Origin: Caldisericia bacterium
GTDB taxonomy: Bacteria > Caldisericota > Caldisericia > B22-G15
Reading direction: 5' to 3'
Assembly (NCBI GenBank): GCA_030018355.1
Contig: JASEFN010000002.1
Span: forward strand, 1 to 46,698
Length of the DNA: 46,698 nt
Shown here: positions 15,717 through 23,984 of the stretch, in pieces
How positions within the stretch are numbered: position 1 is the first letter of the stretch
Layout of the letters: every line of letters starts with the position of its first letter
Program-made: the position numbers and the translations under genes
The notes under the pieces: generated by a model
Databases searched by the model: none
What the model saw: the letters and a program-made list of their open reading frames with translations, nothing else
Told to the model about the DNA's origin: nothing

Positions 15717-16631
15717 ATGGCAAAGTGTGTAAGATGTAAGAGAGAAGCAACAATTTTTATTGATAGTTTAAGATTCTGTGATGATTGTTTTAAAATATAT
15801 TTTGAAAATAGTTTTTTGAGAGCAATAAATGGTGAGGGATTAAAAAAGAAAATGCTAAGAAAAAATGAGAGGGTTCTTGTTGCTGTTTCTGGGGGAAAAG
15901 ATAGTATGTCTTTATGGTATTTACTAAAAAAATATGAATTTGATGCAACAGCAGTACATATTAACTTAAATTATGGTGAATTTTCAGAGAAAAGTTTAGA
16001 TATAGTTAATGAATTTTCTAAAAACAACTCTTTTCCATTAATGATATTTGATTTAAAAAAAGATTTTGATATTGATATGCAAGAGATTTTTTTAAGAAAT
16101 AAAAATAGAGAAGCATGTTCTGTTTGTGGTTCAATAAAGAGGTATTTATTGAATAAAATTGCTTATGATTATAAATTTGATGCAGTTGCAACTGGACACA
16201 ACCTTGATGATGCTATAGCAATAATTTTTAAGGCTTTTTTAAATTGGGATATTGAAACTATTTCAAGAAATTTTCCAATTCTTGAAACAAAAAATGAGAA
16301 ATTAATTAAGAAAATCAAACCACTTTATAGACTACAAGATAAAGAGATCAAGATTTATGCAAATTTAATGGGTATCCCACATACAGATTTTGTTTGTCCT
16401 TATAAAAGAGGAAAAGTAACATTAACTAAAACAAAAGAAGTTATCGATTTTATAGATAAAAATTATAAAGGTATAAAAAGAACATTTTATTTTGGTTTTT
16501 TAAGGAATAAAGATTTTTTCAAAATAGAAGATGTAGAATTAAAAGAGTGTAAAATATGTGGAATGCCAACAACAAATGAGGAAATTTGTAATTTTTGTAA
16601 ATTAACAGGAAGAAAAGTAAGTGAAGTTTAA
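15717..16631 (+). CDS. ttuA: tRNA-5-methyluridine(54) 2-sulfurtransferase (TtuA-like)
   Basis: This enzyme makes 2-thioribothymidine at position 54 in the tRNA T-loop, a heat-stabilising modification of thermophiles. Sequence features: an N-terminal zinc finger (Cys4, Cys7, Cys21, Cys24), the PP-loop VAVSGGKDSMS (58-63), the internal cluster ligands EACSVCG and FVCPYKRG, ATGHNLDDAI, and a C-terminal zinc ribbon CKICGMPTTNEEICNFC. The two zinc fingers separate TtuA from TilS and TtcA. I begin at the Met of MAKCVRCK (304 residues); a frame six residues longer has no site. It overlaps trmI, which modifies A58 in the same T-loop, by 11 nt. The sulfur carrier TtuB is not in the window. Confidence 0.88.
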   Translation: MAKCVRCKREATIFIDSLRFCDDCFKIYFENSFLRAINGEGLKKKMLRKNERVLVAVSGGKDSMSLWYLLKKYEFDATAVHINLNYGEFSEKSLDIVNEFSKNNSFPLMIFDLKKDFDIDMQEIFLRNKNREACSVCGSIKRYLLNKIAYDYKFDAVATGHNLDDAIAIIFKAFLNWDIETISRNFPILETKNEKLIKKIKPLYRLQDKEIKIYANLMGIPHTDFVCPYKRGKVTLTKTKEVIDFIDKNYKGIKRTFYFGFLRNKDFFKIEDVELKECKICGMPTTNEEICNFCKLTGRKVSEV

Positions 16632-17400
16632 AGAAGGTGATTTAGTTGAGATAATTGATAAGAAGGAGAGGAAATTCATTTTAAAACTTAAAAAAGGTGA
16701 GAAATTTCATTTTCATTATGGATATATAGAACATGACCAAATAATTGGAAAAAGTTATGGATCTATAATTCAAACTTCAAAAGGTTTTTTAGTTTTTGTT
16801 TTTCCAGTAAAAAAATCTGATTATATACTTTGTATGAAAAGGGGTGCACAAATTATTTATCCAAAAGATATAGGACAAATTTTAATTTATGGAGATATCC
16901 ATGCTGGTTTAAAAATTTTTGAGGTAGGTGGCGGAAGTGGTGCTCTTTCAATTTATCTTGTATCAATTATTGGAAAAAGAGGTAAACTCGTAACATATGA
17001 AATAAGAGAAGATTTTTTAAATATACTTAAAGAAAATGTAGAGAGATTTTTTGGCGAATTACCCAAAAATTTCATTTTAAGAAAAAGAGACATTTACACT
17101 GAAGGTCTACATGAAGATGATAAAAATTTTGATAGAGTGATTCTTGACCTTCCTGAACCATGGAATGCCTTAAAAAATGTTAATAATGGATTAAAAAAAG
17201 GAGGAATTCTTATCTCATATAATCCAACAATTCAGCAAATTATAAAATTCAAACTTGAATTAGATAAATTTAAAAATTATTATTTTGAGGGGATGTATGA
17301 AATACTTGAGAGAAGATGGAAAATTGAGGAAAATGCAACAAGACCTCTTGATAGAATGGTCGCTCATACAGGTTTTATAATTGTTGCAAGGAAAATTTAA
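16621..17400 (+). CDS. trmI: tRNA (adenine-N1-)-methyltransferase TrmI (m1A58)
   Basis: This 259-residue SAM-dependent enzyme has a small N-terminal beta domain (FKEGDLVEIIDKK) with FHFHYGYIEHDQIIG. The Rossmann methyltransferase domain follows: motif I FEVGGGSGALSIYL, where most homologs have EAGTGSG; VTYEIREDF; and the catalytic segment VILDLPEPW. The ending EENATRPLDRMVAHTGFIIVARK matches TrmI (RP...MVAHTGFL). The start is GTG 16621, inside the last codons of ttuA, so translation is coupled. In thermophiles m1A58 and s2T54 act together to stabilise the T-loop. tRNA-Glu follows 29 nt downstream. Confidence 0.93.
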   Translation: MKFKEGDLVEIIDKKERKFILKLKKGEKFHFHYGYIEHDQIIGKSYGSIIQTSKGFLVFVFPVKKSDYILCMKRGAQIIYPKDIGQILIYGDIHAGLKIFEVGGGSGALSIYLVSIIGKRGKLVTYEIREDFLNILKENVERFFGELPKNFILRKRDIYTEGLHEDDKNFDRVILDLPEPWNALKNVNNGLKKGGILISYNPTIQQIIKFKLELDKFKNYYFEGMYEILERRWKIEENATRPLDRMVAHTGFIIVARKI

Positions 17401-17406
17401 TTTATG

Positions 17407-17412
17407 TATAAT
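17407..17412 (+). promoter_or_regulatory. -10 box for tRNA-Glu
   Basis: TATAAT lies 17 nt before the mature tRNA 5' end. The -35 region overlaps the end of trmI and is not distinct. Confidence 0.4.
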
Positions 17413-17429
17413 TTATTTTGAAATTGGGT

Positions 17430-17504
17430 GGCGCCATAGAACAATGGTTAGTTCGGAGGGCTCTCAATCCTCAGATCGGGGTTCGATTCCCCGTGGCGCT
17501 ACCA
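17430..17504 (+). tRNA. tRNA-Glu (anticodon CTC)
   Basis: The acceptor is GGCGCCA/TGGCGCT (with one G-U pair), the D-stem GAAC/GTTC, and the anticodon stem GAGGG/TCCTC with loop CTCTCAA (anticodon CTC). The T-stem CGGGG/CCCCG carries the loop TTCGATT. The discriminator is A, with encoded CCA. A 69-residue ORF across this tRNA is spurious. Confidence 0.96.
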
Positions 17505-17554
17505 AATTTTATAAAGCACACCGTTCTCTTAGAGAATAATTTCCATATTTCAAC

Positions 17555-17587
17555 ATGTTACAAAAGTGTCAGACACCTTTTTAACAT
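17555..17587. repeat. REP palindrome copy 7
   Basis: ATGTTACAAAAGTGTC-A-GACACCTTTTTAACAT lies about 50 nt behind tRNA-Glu and 59 nt before the reductase gene. Confidence 0.85.
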
Positions 17588-17646
17588 AATTTTTGATAAA
17601 ATTTTATTGATTTTAAATTTTAATTAATAACAAGAAAGGAGAGAGT

Positions 17647-20076
17647 ATGAAGGTAATTATAGTTGGTGGAGTTGCAGGTGGAGCGACCTGTGCAACAAGG
17701 ATTAAAAGATTAAAAAGTGATGCAAATGTTAAAATTTTTGAGAGAGATTATTACATTTCTTATGCAAATTGTGGGATTCCATATTATATTGGTGGTCTTA
17801 TACCAAGAGAGCGCCTTTTTGTTACAAATCCCCAGGAGATGAAGAAAAAATATGGTATTGATGTTTATGTTAGACATGAAGTTTTAAAAATATTTCCTCA
17901 AGAGAAAAAAATTTTAGTAAAAAATCTTGAAACTCAAGAAGAATTTGAAGATAGCTATGATTTTCTTGTCTTATCTCCAGGTGCATCTCCTATAAAACCA
18001 AAAATTCCAGGAATTGAATCTTCAAAGATTTTTACTTTAAGAACAGTTGGAGATGCAGATAATATTATAAAAGAAATTGAGAGTGGAAAAAGAGAGGCTA
18101 CAGTGGTTGGGGGCGGTTTTATAGGAATTGAAGTAACAGAAAATTTAGTAAGAAGAGGGATTAAAGTAAATCTTGTAGAAGCACTTCCTCAAGTTTTATC
18201 TTTCCTTGATAAAGATTTAATATCTTACATTCATGATGAGTTAAAAATAAATGGAGTAAATCTTTATTTAGGTTCTGCTGTTAAAGAGTTTAAAGAAAAA
18301 GAAGATAAAATTGAGACAATTTTAGAAAATGGAACAAGTATTTCAAGTGATTTTGTTGTCTTTTCAATTGGTGTTAAGCCAGAAATCACCTTAGCAAAAG
18401 AGGCAGGACTTAAAATTGGTGAAACAGGTGGAATTTTAGTTGATGAGAATATGAGAACATCAAACCCAAATATTTTTGCAATTGGTGATGCAGTTGAAAT
18501 CGAAAATTTTATTACAAAAACAAAAACAAGAATTCCTCTTGCAGGTCCAACACATAAACAAGCGAGAGTAGCAGCAGATACAATTTGTGGAATCTCTTCA
18601 AAATATCTTGGGTCTATTGGAACAGCAATTGTTAAAGTTTTTAATATAACAGGAGCAGCAACTGGATTAAACTCAGTGAGTTTAGAAAAGTTAGGAATAA
18701 ATTATAAATTTGAGTGCCTTTCCACCTTTAACCATGCAGGTTACTATCCAGATGCATATCCACTCTATATTAAAGTTTTTTATGATGCAAATTCTGGGAG
18801 AGTGTTAGGGGGTCAAGCAGTTGGTTTTGATGGTGTTGATACAATTATAAACTCTCTTGCAACAGCAATAAGATTTAATGCAAAAGTAACAGAACTTAAA
18901 GATATTGATTTTGCATATTCACCTCAATATGGTCATGCAAAAAATCCACTAAATATCATTGGAACAATGGCAGAAGATGATTTATCAGGTCTTGCGCCTA
19001 AGGTAACAATTTTTGAGGTTGATGATTTGGTTAAAAAAGGTGCAGTTTTATTAGATATAAGAGAAAGAGAAGAGACTTTAACAAATAAAATTGAAAATTC
19101 AATTAATATTCCTTTAAGTGAATTAAAAGATAGATTTAATGAACTTGAAAAAGACAAACTTTATATTGTTTGTTGTGGTAAAGGACAAAGAGCATATAAT
19201 GCTGTAAGATTTTTAATTGATAATGGATATAATGCAAAATACCTTGCAGGTGGTTTAACATTTTATTCATCTTGTTTTGGTGGAGAAAAAGAATTGCAAT
19301 CAAAAAAAGTTGAAGAAAAAAGAGAGAGTGTTGATTTTATAAAAGAAAATGAAATTGTAAAGATAGATGCAAAAGGACTCTCATGTCCTGGACCTCTTAT
19401 GAAATTAAAAGAGGCCCTTGATAGGGTTTCTTCTGGAACAATAATAGAAATTGAAGCAACAGATCCTGGATTTTATAATGATATTCAATCTTATGCTAAA
19501 AGCAAAGGTTTATCTCTTCTTTCACTTGAGAAAGGAAAAATAATAAAAGCACTTCTTAAAAAAGATACTCAAAGTGAGAGGTTAAAAGAGAGTGTAGAGA
19601 AAAAAAGTGACTCAGTTTCTATTATTCTTTTTTCAAATGATTTTGATAGAGTTATGGCATCATTAATTATTGCAAATGGCGCTCTTTCTATGGGTAAAAA
19701 AGTTAGTATGTTCTTTACCTTTTGGGGTCTCAATGTTTTAAGAAAAGATTATAAAGTAGAAGTTAAAAAGAATTTTATTGAAAAAATGTTTGGTTTTATG
19801 ATGCCAAGGGGTGCAAAACGCCTAACCTTATCAAAAATGAATATGCTTGGAATTGGAACAAAAATGATCAAAGGAATTATGAAAAAATATAATGTTTTAC
19901 CACCTGAAGAACTTCTTAAAACTTTTATAAAAAATGGTGGAAGAGTTGTTGCGTGTAGAATGACAATGGATCTTATGGGAATAAAAAGAGAAGAATTAAT
20001 TGATGGAATAGAAGAAGGAGGAGTTGGTACATATCTTTCTTTTGCTGAAACTTCAGGAATAAACTTATTTATATAA
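17647..20076 (+). CDS. CoA-disulfide/persulfide reductase fused to rhodanese, TusA and DsrE-like domains
   Basis: This 809-residue cytoplasmic protein carries four sulfur-handling modules. Residues 1 to about 445 form a flavin disulfide reductase of the CoADR/NADH-dependent persulfide reductase type (FAD loop VGGVAGGATCATRI, single active Cys42 in SYANCGIPYYIGG, NAD loop VVGGGFIGIEV). About 455-550 is a rhodanese domain with loop CGKGQR (Cys510). About 565-640 is a TusA domain (GLSCPGPL, Cys580). About 655-809 is a DsrE/DsrF-like domain with LFSNDFDRVMASLIIANGALSMGKKV. Together they could pass persulfide sulfur between Cys residues and reduce it with NAD(P)H. GAAAGGAGAGAG precedes ATG. Known relatives have the first two or three domains. 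Confidence 0.9.
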   Translation: MKVIIVGGVAGGATCATRIKRLKSDANVKIFERDYYISYANCGIPYYIGGLIPRERLFVTNPQEMKKKYGIDVYVRHEVLKIFPQEKKILVKNLETQEEFEDSYDFLVLSPGASPIKPKIPGIESSKIFTLRTVGDADNIIKEIESGKREATVVGGGFIGIEVTENLVRRGIKVNLVEALPQVLSFLDKDLISYIHDELKINGVNLYLGSAVKEFKEKEDKIETILENGTSISSDFVVFSIGVKPEITLAKEAGLKIGETGGILVDENMRTSNPNIFAIGDAVEIENFITKTKTRIPLAGPTHKQARVAADTICGISSKYLGSIGTAIVKVFNITGAATGLNSVSLEKLGINYKFECLSTFNHAGYYPDAYPLYIKVFYDANSGRVLGGQAVGFDGVDTIINSLATAIRFNAKVTELKDIDFAYSPQYGHAKNPLNIIGTMAEDDLSGLAPKVTIFEVDDLVKKGAVLLDIREREETLTNKIENSINIPLSELKDRFNELEKDKLYIVCCGKGQRAYNAVRFLIDNGYNAKYLAGGLTFYSSCFGGEKELQSKKVEEKRESVDFIKENEIVKIDAKGLSCPGPLMKLKEALDRVSSGTIIEIEATDPGFYNDIQSYAKSKGLSLLSLEKGKIIKALLKKDTQSERLKESVEKKSDSVSIILFSNDFDRVMASLIIANGALSMGKKVSMFFTFWGLNVLRKDYKVEVKKNFIEKMFGFMMPRGAKRLTLSKMNMLGIGTKMIKGIMKKYNVLPPEELLKTFIKNGGRVVACRMTMDLMGIKREELIDGIEEGGVGTYLSFAETSGINLFI

Positions 20077-20078
20077 TC

Positions 20079-20106
20079 TTGACAATTCGTGATTTAATAT
20101 TATAAT
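20079..20106 (+). promoter_or_regulatory. Sigma70 promoter of the second subtilase gene
   Basis: TTGACA (20079-20084), a 16-nt spacer and TATAAT (20101-20106) match both consensus hexamers perfectly, just after the reductase stop codon. The leader to ATG 20146 is about 33 nt. Confidence 0.8.
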
Positions 20107-20145
20107 TTGAATAAAAATATAAAAATTGAGTTTAAAGGAGGAGTT

Positions 20146-23100
20146 ATGAAAAAGATTACAGTAATTATTCTTATCATGTTATTATTTCTTTTTCTACATG
20201 GGTTTACCACAAAAGCCTTTTCACCTCCAGAACCAGTTTTGGAGTTAACAGAAGAAGAGGTTTTACCACAAAATCGTGAAAAGCCTGATATTACTAAAGG
20301 CATCCCTATGATATCAAATTATGTGTACATTGATGGAGTAAAAATTCCAAAATATTATGCAGAATTACCAATTGTAAGAGAAGAAGGAAAAATTAGATTA
20401 ATTCTTACTCTTCAAGAACCTCCATTGGTAAATAAAGGAAAAGAGTGGAGAATTAAATATCAACAAAATGAAGTAATTAAGTACCTTGAGACAAAGAAAA
20501 TCAACTTTAAAGTTGTTACAAAAACTCAATACCTTTACAATCAAATAACAATTGAGATTCCAATAAAAGAGTTTAATAATTTAGGAAAAATTCCTTATGT
20601 AAAAAGAATCTCTTTTCCAAGAGTTTGGAAAATAGAGCTTATTTACTCTGTTCCTTTAATTCAAGGAGGTGCTCCTTCTGGTGGTTTAGGTTATACTGGA
20701 AATGGTTTAGTTGTAGGAATTGTTGACACTGGGATCGATTATAATCATCCTGATTTAGGTGGTCCAGGATTTCCAAATTCAAAGGTAATAGCAGGATATG
20801 ATTTTGGCGATTGGGATTCTGATCCTATAGATTGTAATGGGCATGGTACACATGTGGCTGGAATTGTAGCAGCAAATGGAACCATACAAGGTGTTGCAAA
20901 AGATGCAAAACTTGTTGCTGCAAAAATTGTCAGTGGATGTCTTGATTATGCAACTAGTGAATCAATTATTGCTGCTTTTGAATATTTAACAAATTTAGGT
21001 GTAGATGTAATTAATATGTCATTTGGCTCAGATTATGGTTTTAATCAACCAGACGATCCAGAGCAAATTGCAATATCAAATGCTGTAAATGCTGGAATAA
21101 CAGTTGCAATATCAGCAGGTAATGCTTATTATCAATATTATCCTTATATTTGGATAGATCAATTTGGAAATGGAAAGTATAGTATGATTTATCCAGATAT
21201 TGGAGTTGTAGGAGACCCATCAACAACCCCTGTAGTAATTTCTGTTGCATCATCAGATAACTCTTATATGACAGTACCCTATGCACTTGAAACAAGTCAA
21301 ACTCCAAACCAAGTTTTAGAATATTTTGTAGGGAGCCCATCTCCTGATCCAGTTCAAGTTCTTGGTACAACTAATGAATATGATGTTCAATTTGTAGGAT
21401 ATGGGAATAGCCCTAGTGACTTTTCAAGTTTTGTTCCTGGAAGAATTGCTTTAATGGAGAGAGGCGGACCTGGTGATCCAACTTTTGTTAATAAAGTGAG
21501 AAACGCTCAAAATGCAGGTGCTATTGCAGCAATTGTACATAACCATGCAAGTGGCGGTAATGCTTTAGTTGTTATGTCATTAGCAAGTGATATTACAATC
21601 CCTGCAATATTTATAGGTTATTCAGATGGAATTTATTTAAGGGATCTTTCCTCCCCTAAAATAAGATTTACAGGAGATTTAACTAGTATTCCAGTTTCAA
21701 CTGTGGATACACCCTCTTCATTTACTTCTTGGGGATTAACTCCGTTTATGGAAGGAAAACCTGAAGTTTCTGCACCAGGTGGATATATTTATTCAACTGT
21801 TCCAGATGGTGGCTATGCAGTTAAGTCCGGTACTTCTATAGCATCTCCTCATGTTGCAGGTGCTGCAGCCATAATGTTAGAAAAAGATCCAACACTTAAA
21901 CCATATGAAATTAAAAATATACTAATGACAACTTCAAAGATCTTAACAGTATCTGGCTATCCATATTCACCAAGATTACAGGGTGCTGGAAGGATTGATA
22001 TGGTTAATGCATTAAACGCTCTTGATTACAAGGTTTTAGTTTATGGAAATAATCCAAATTCTCCATGGATTACTGGAGATAGTGAAGGTTCTTCAATATT
22101 TAGAGAAAAAATAAAAGTTGTTAACAAATCTTCAAGTGATTTAACATACAACCTATCAGGTTATAAAACGATTTGGTTTGTAAGGACGTTATATTCTGCT
22201 AGTACCACAGGATTTACTTTTAGAGATCTTTCACTTAATCCAATAACATCAATTACAGTTCCAGCAAATGGTGTAGTTGAATTTTATATGGAATTAGATA
22301 TGAGTTCATTTGCATATTTTGAAAATGTTTTTGTTGATGGATTTATCTATTTGAATTCAACTGGTTCTCAACCAAATTTACACCTTCCATTTTCAATCCT
22401 TCATGGTGATTGGCAAGATGTATCTTATGATTATGAAAATCAATGGTATACACACAATCCAGTAATAGATCCTGTGGCCTTTGATCCTAATGAACGGTGG
22501 TGGTGGTTTGGTTATACATGGCTATATTATCTTGATGGTACAACATTTTATCCACTTGGAGAAGATTTCTATGGTGATTTATATAGAAGTAAAATTGCAA
22601 TTTCACCAAACGCTGATGGAATTAAAGATGAAGTTTGGGCAGTTCTTTCCCTTTTAAGAGGAACAAAGGAAATTCAATTTCAAGTATTAAATAGTTCAAA
22701 ACAAAAATTATTAACCCCAATAATTGATACTTATGTAAGAAAAAATGGATTACAACCAAATTGGTATCAATATTGGTATGGATGGAATTATGATTGGGTA
22801 TGGGATGGAAAAGATTCATCTGGAAATGTTTTACCCGATGGAAACTATTACTTTAGAATTCAAGCAGAGGCTGGCTCAGATCCAACAGGTGGCGCTAAAA
22901 CATATGACATAAAAGATTTTCCATTAATTATAGATACAATATCTCCAATTGTTACATGGAGTGTTAGTGAAAACAGTGGTAATACATTTATAAATTGGAA
23001 TGCGACAGATGAAAGAAGTGGTATTTGGGGATTTAACATTTATATGGATGGAGAATTGATTGATAGTGTAAGTCCATCAACATCATCATATACAATATCT

Positions 23101-23445
23101 GGCTCACCAATAGGTCATAGCTTCTTAGTCGAAGCTATAGACTTTGCTGGAAATTCAAGTTTAACTCTTCCAACTGTAACAAATAGGTCAAAAGGATACT
23201 TCTTCCAGATTAATCCTTCAACAAAGATGTGGAGATTTATGTGGCCAAGTAAAAATCTATATACACCTTGGTATCCAACAACAAGATTTGAGTTTGACAC
23301 TCAGACAGGAAAAGGATTTGTTGTTTATGCTGATGGAAACACAAACCTTGTATTTGATGGAAACTTCTATACTCAATCATTTAGAATTCTACTTAATATG
23401 AAGAAGGAGAAGGTTATCATTCACGAAGTTGTTGGAAGACCATAA
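20146..23445 (+). CDS. Secreted subtilisin-like (S8) protease with PA domain and C-terminal beta modules
   Basis: This 1099-residue exported protease starts at ATG 20146 behind AAGGAGGAGTT. The TTG at 20107 would lie at the transcription start and is rejected. Order: signal peptide MKKITVIILIMLLFLFLHGF; a propeptide of about 125 residues; the catalytic domain with Asp194 (GIVDTGIDYNHPDLGG), His233 (GHGTHVAGIVAA), Asn326 (ISAGNAYY) and Ser564 (SGTSIASPHVAG); a PA insert (RIALMERGGPGDPTFVNKV, near 440-510); a FlgD-like module (ISPNADGIKDEVW ... WDGKDSSGNVLPDGNYYFRI); and a Trp-rich C-terminal region without dockerin. It probably digests external protein for peptide uptake. It differs from the 2854-5889 protease in its ending, so the two are not a recent duplication. 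Confidence 0.93.
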   Translation: MKKITVIILIMLLFLFLHGFTTKAFSPPEPVLELTEEEVLPQNREKPDITKGIPMISNYVYIDGVKIPKYYAELPIVREEGKIRLILTLQEPPLVNKGKEWRIKYQQNEVIKYLETKKINFKVVTKTQYLYNQITIEIPIKEFNNLGKIPYVKRISFPRVWKIELIYSVPLIQGGAPSGGLGYTGNGLVVGIVDTGIDYNHPDLGGPGFPNSKVIAGYDFGDWDSDPIDCNGHGTHVAGIVAANGTIQGVAKDAKLVAAKIVSGCLDYATSESIIAAFEYLTNLGVDVINMSFGSDYGFNQPDDPEQIAISNAVNAGITVAISAGNAYYQYYPYIWIDQFGNGKYSMIYPDIGVVGDPSTTPVVISVASSDNSYMTVPYALETSQTPNQVLEYFVGSPSPDPVQVLGTTNEYDVQFVGYGNSPSDFSSFVPGRIALMERGGPGDPTFVNKVRNAQNAGAIAAIVHNHASGGNALVVMSLASDITIPAIFIGYSDGIYLRDLSSPKIRFTGDLTSIPVSTVDTPSSFTSWGLTPFMEGKPEVSAPGGYIYSTVPDGGYAVKSGTSIASPHVAGAAAIMLEKDPTLKPYEIKNILMTTSKILTVSGYPYSPRLQGAGRIDMVNALNALDYKVLVYGNNPNSPWITGDSEGSSIFREKIKVVNKSSSDLTYNLSGYKTIWFVRTLYSASTTGFTFRDLSLNPITSITVPANGVVEFYMELDMSSFAYFENVFVDGFIYLNSTGSQPNLHLPFSILHGDWQDVSYDYENQWYTHNPVIDPVAFDPNERWWWFGYTWLYYLDGTTFYPLGEDFYGDLYRSKIAISPNADGIKDEVWAVLSLLRGTKEIQFQVLNSSKQKLLTPIIDTYVRKNGLQPNWYQYWYGWNYDWVWDGKDSSGNVLPDGNYYFRIQAEAGSDPTGGAKTYDIKDFPLIIDTISPIVTWSVSENSGNTFINWNATDERSGIWGFNIYMDGELIDSVSPSTSSYTISGSPIGHSFLVEAIDFAGNSSLTLPTVTNRSKGYFFQINPSTKMWRFMWPSKNLYTPWYPTTRFEFDTQTGKGFVVYADGNTNLVFDGNFYTQSFRILLNMKKEKVIIHEVVGRP

Positions 23446-23470
23446 AACAAGGTATAAAGGAAAGTTATTT

Positions 23471-23502
23471 AAAAAGCCCTGGGGCATTTCCCAGGGCTTT
23501 TT
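23471..23502 (+). terminator. Rho-independent terminator of the second subtilase
   Basis: AAAAAGCCCTGGG (23471-23483) pairs with CCCAGGGCTTTTT (23490-23502) around GCATTT, followed by ATTTTTA. Confidence 0.93.
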
Positions 23503-23521
23503 ATTTTTAATCCTCTCAAAA

Positions 23522-23554
23522 ATGTTACAAAGGTGCCTGACACCATTGTAACAT
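23522..23554. repeat. REP palindrome copy 8
   Basis: ATGTTACAAAGGTGCC-T-GACACCATTGTAACAT lies 20 nt behind the terminator. The core has one substitution (GGTGCC). Confidence 0.85.
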
Positions 23555-23709
23555 GTGTAAAATTTGCACAGTGGTGTGAAAATTGGAAACAGAGAAAAGT
23601 GAATGATTATATTAATATTTTTAAGAGGTGTGAAAAAAATTAAACAAAAATTTTTTAATTTTTATTTTCAAAATTTTTAAAAAGCGCTTTATAAATCTTA
23701 TTTTTAATT

Positions 23710-23737
23710 TTGGCATAAAATTTGCATATTATATTTT
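23710..23737 (+). promoter_or_regulatory. Promoter of the S-layer-like gene
   Basis: TTGGCA (23710-23715), a 16-nt spacer and TATTTT (23732-23737) are followed almost at once by the first strand of the structured leader. The leader to the S-layer ATG would be about 235 nt. The stretch 23555-23709 shows nothing else. Confidence 0.5.
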
Positions 23738-23740
23738 GGA

Positions 23741-23817
23741 GTTTGAGAATTGGCAGTAACTCCAAACCGCTGGGTAAAAACCAGAGTGGGTAGGAGACGC
23801 CAAGAGTTTTCTCAAAC
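23741..23817 (+). promoter_or_regulatory. Nested multi-stem RNA structure at the 5' end of the S-layer-like mRNA
   Basis: Four nested stems are visible. GTTTGAGAA (23741-23749) pairs with TTCTCAAAC (23809-23817). TTGGC (23750-23754) pairs with GCCAA (23799-23803). CTCC (23760-23763) pairs with GGAG (23793-23796). CTGG (23770-23773) pairs with CCAG (23781-23784). I do not recognise a known riboswitch core (not cobalamin, c-di-GMP-I, SAM, THF, lysine or fluoride). It could be a 5' stabiliser, a protein-binding site or an unclassified sensor. Confidence 0.65.
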
Positions 23818-23849
23818 TCAAATTCAAAGAAAGGAGGTGAGAGTAAGAG

Positions 23850-23984
23850 GTGAAAAAGAAGAGGTTTCTTATCCTAAAGGTTAGGGAGGATAAGAAACAT
23901 AACTTTTTAATTAAGACCCTAACCCCGCTTGAGGACGGATTCCTCAAAAAATTTATAAAAAAGGAGGTTTACGCTTATGCGTAA
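23850..23984 (+). CDS. Putative 44-residue basic leader peptide overlapping the S-layer-like start
   Basis: A GTG at 23850 lies 9-10 nt behind AAAGGAGGTGA, a stronger Shine-Dalgarno than most here. It opens a frame of 44 codons rich in Lys, Arg and Phe, beginning MKKKRFLILKVREDKKH and ending KKEVYAYA. The stop TAA (23982-23984) overlaps the S-layer ATG as ATGCGTAA, a classic translational-coupling arrangement. It contains AGG, CTA, ACC and CCG codons that are rare in this AT-rich window, as expected if RNA structure constrains the sequence. Nothing resembles a known protein. It may be a cis-acting leader whose translation opens the hairpins in front of the S-layer ribosome site, or a chance frame. 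Confidence 0.4.
   Translation: MKKKRFLILKVREDKKHNFLIKTLTPLEDGFLKKFIKKEVYAYA
23864..23947 (+). promoter_or_regulatory. Hairpin, possible pseudoknot and second hairpin before the S-layer-like ribosome site
   Basis: GTTTCTTATCCT (23864-23875) pairs perfectly with AGGATAAGAAAC (23887-23898). Its loop holds GGTTAGGG (23879-23886), which is exactly complementary to CCCTAACC (23917-23924), so an H-type pseudoknot is possible. TTGAGGA (23929-23935) and TCCTCAA (23941-23947) form a further hairpin with loop CGGAT. AAAAAAGGAGGT follows. Confidence 0.7.

Noticed and set aside
17418-17627. ORF of 69 residues
   Set aside because: It runs straight through tRNA-Glu and REP copy 7 and has no ribosome site.
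20107-20145. TTG start for the second subtilase
   Set aside because: It is the base after the TATAAT box, so it would be at or before the transcription start. The ATG at 20146 has AAGGAGGAG and a normal signal peptide.
23741-23817. Known riboswitch classes for the S-layer leader
   Set aside because: Conserved cores of cobalamin, c-di-GMP, SAM, THF, lysine, glycine and fluoride aptamers were looked for by eye and not found. A covariance search would be decisive.
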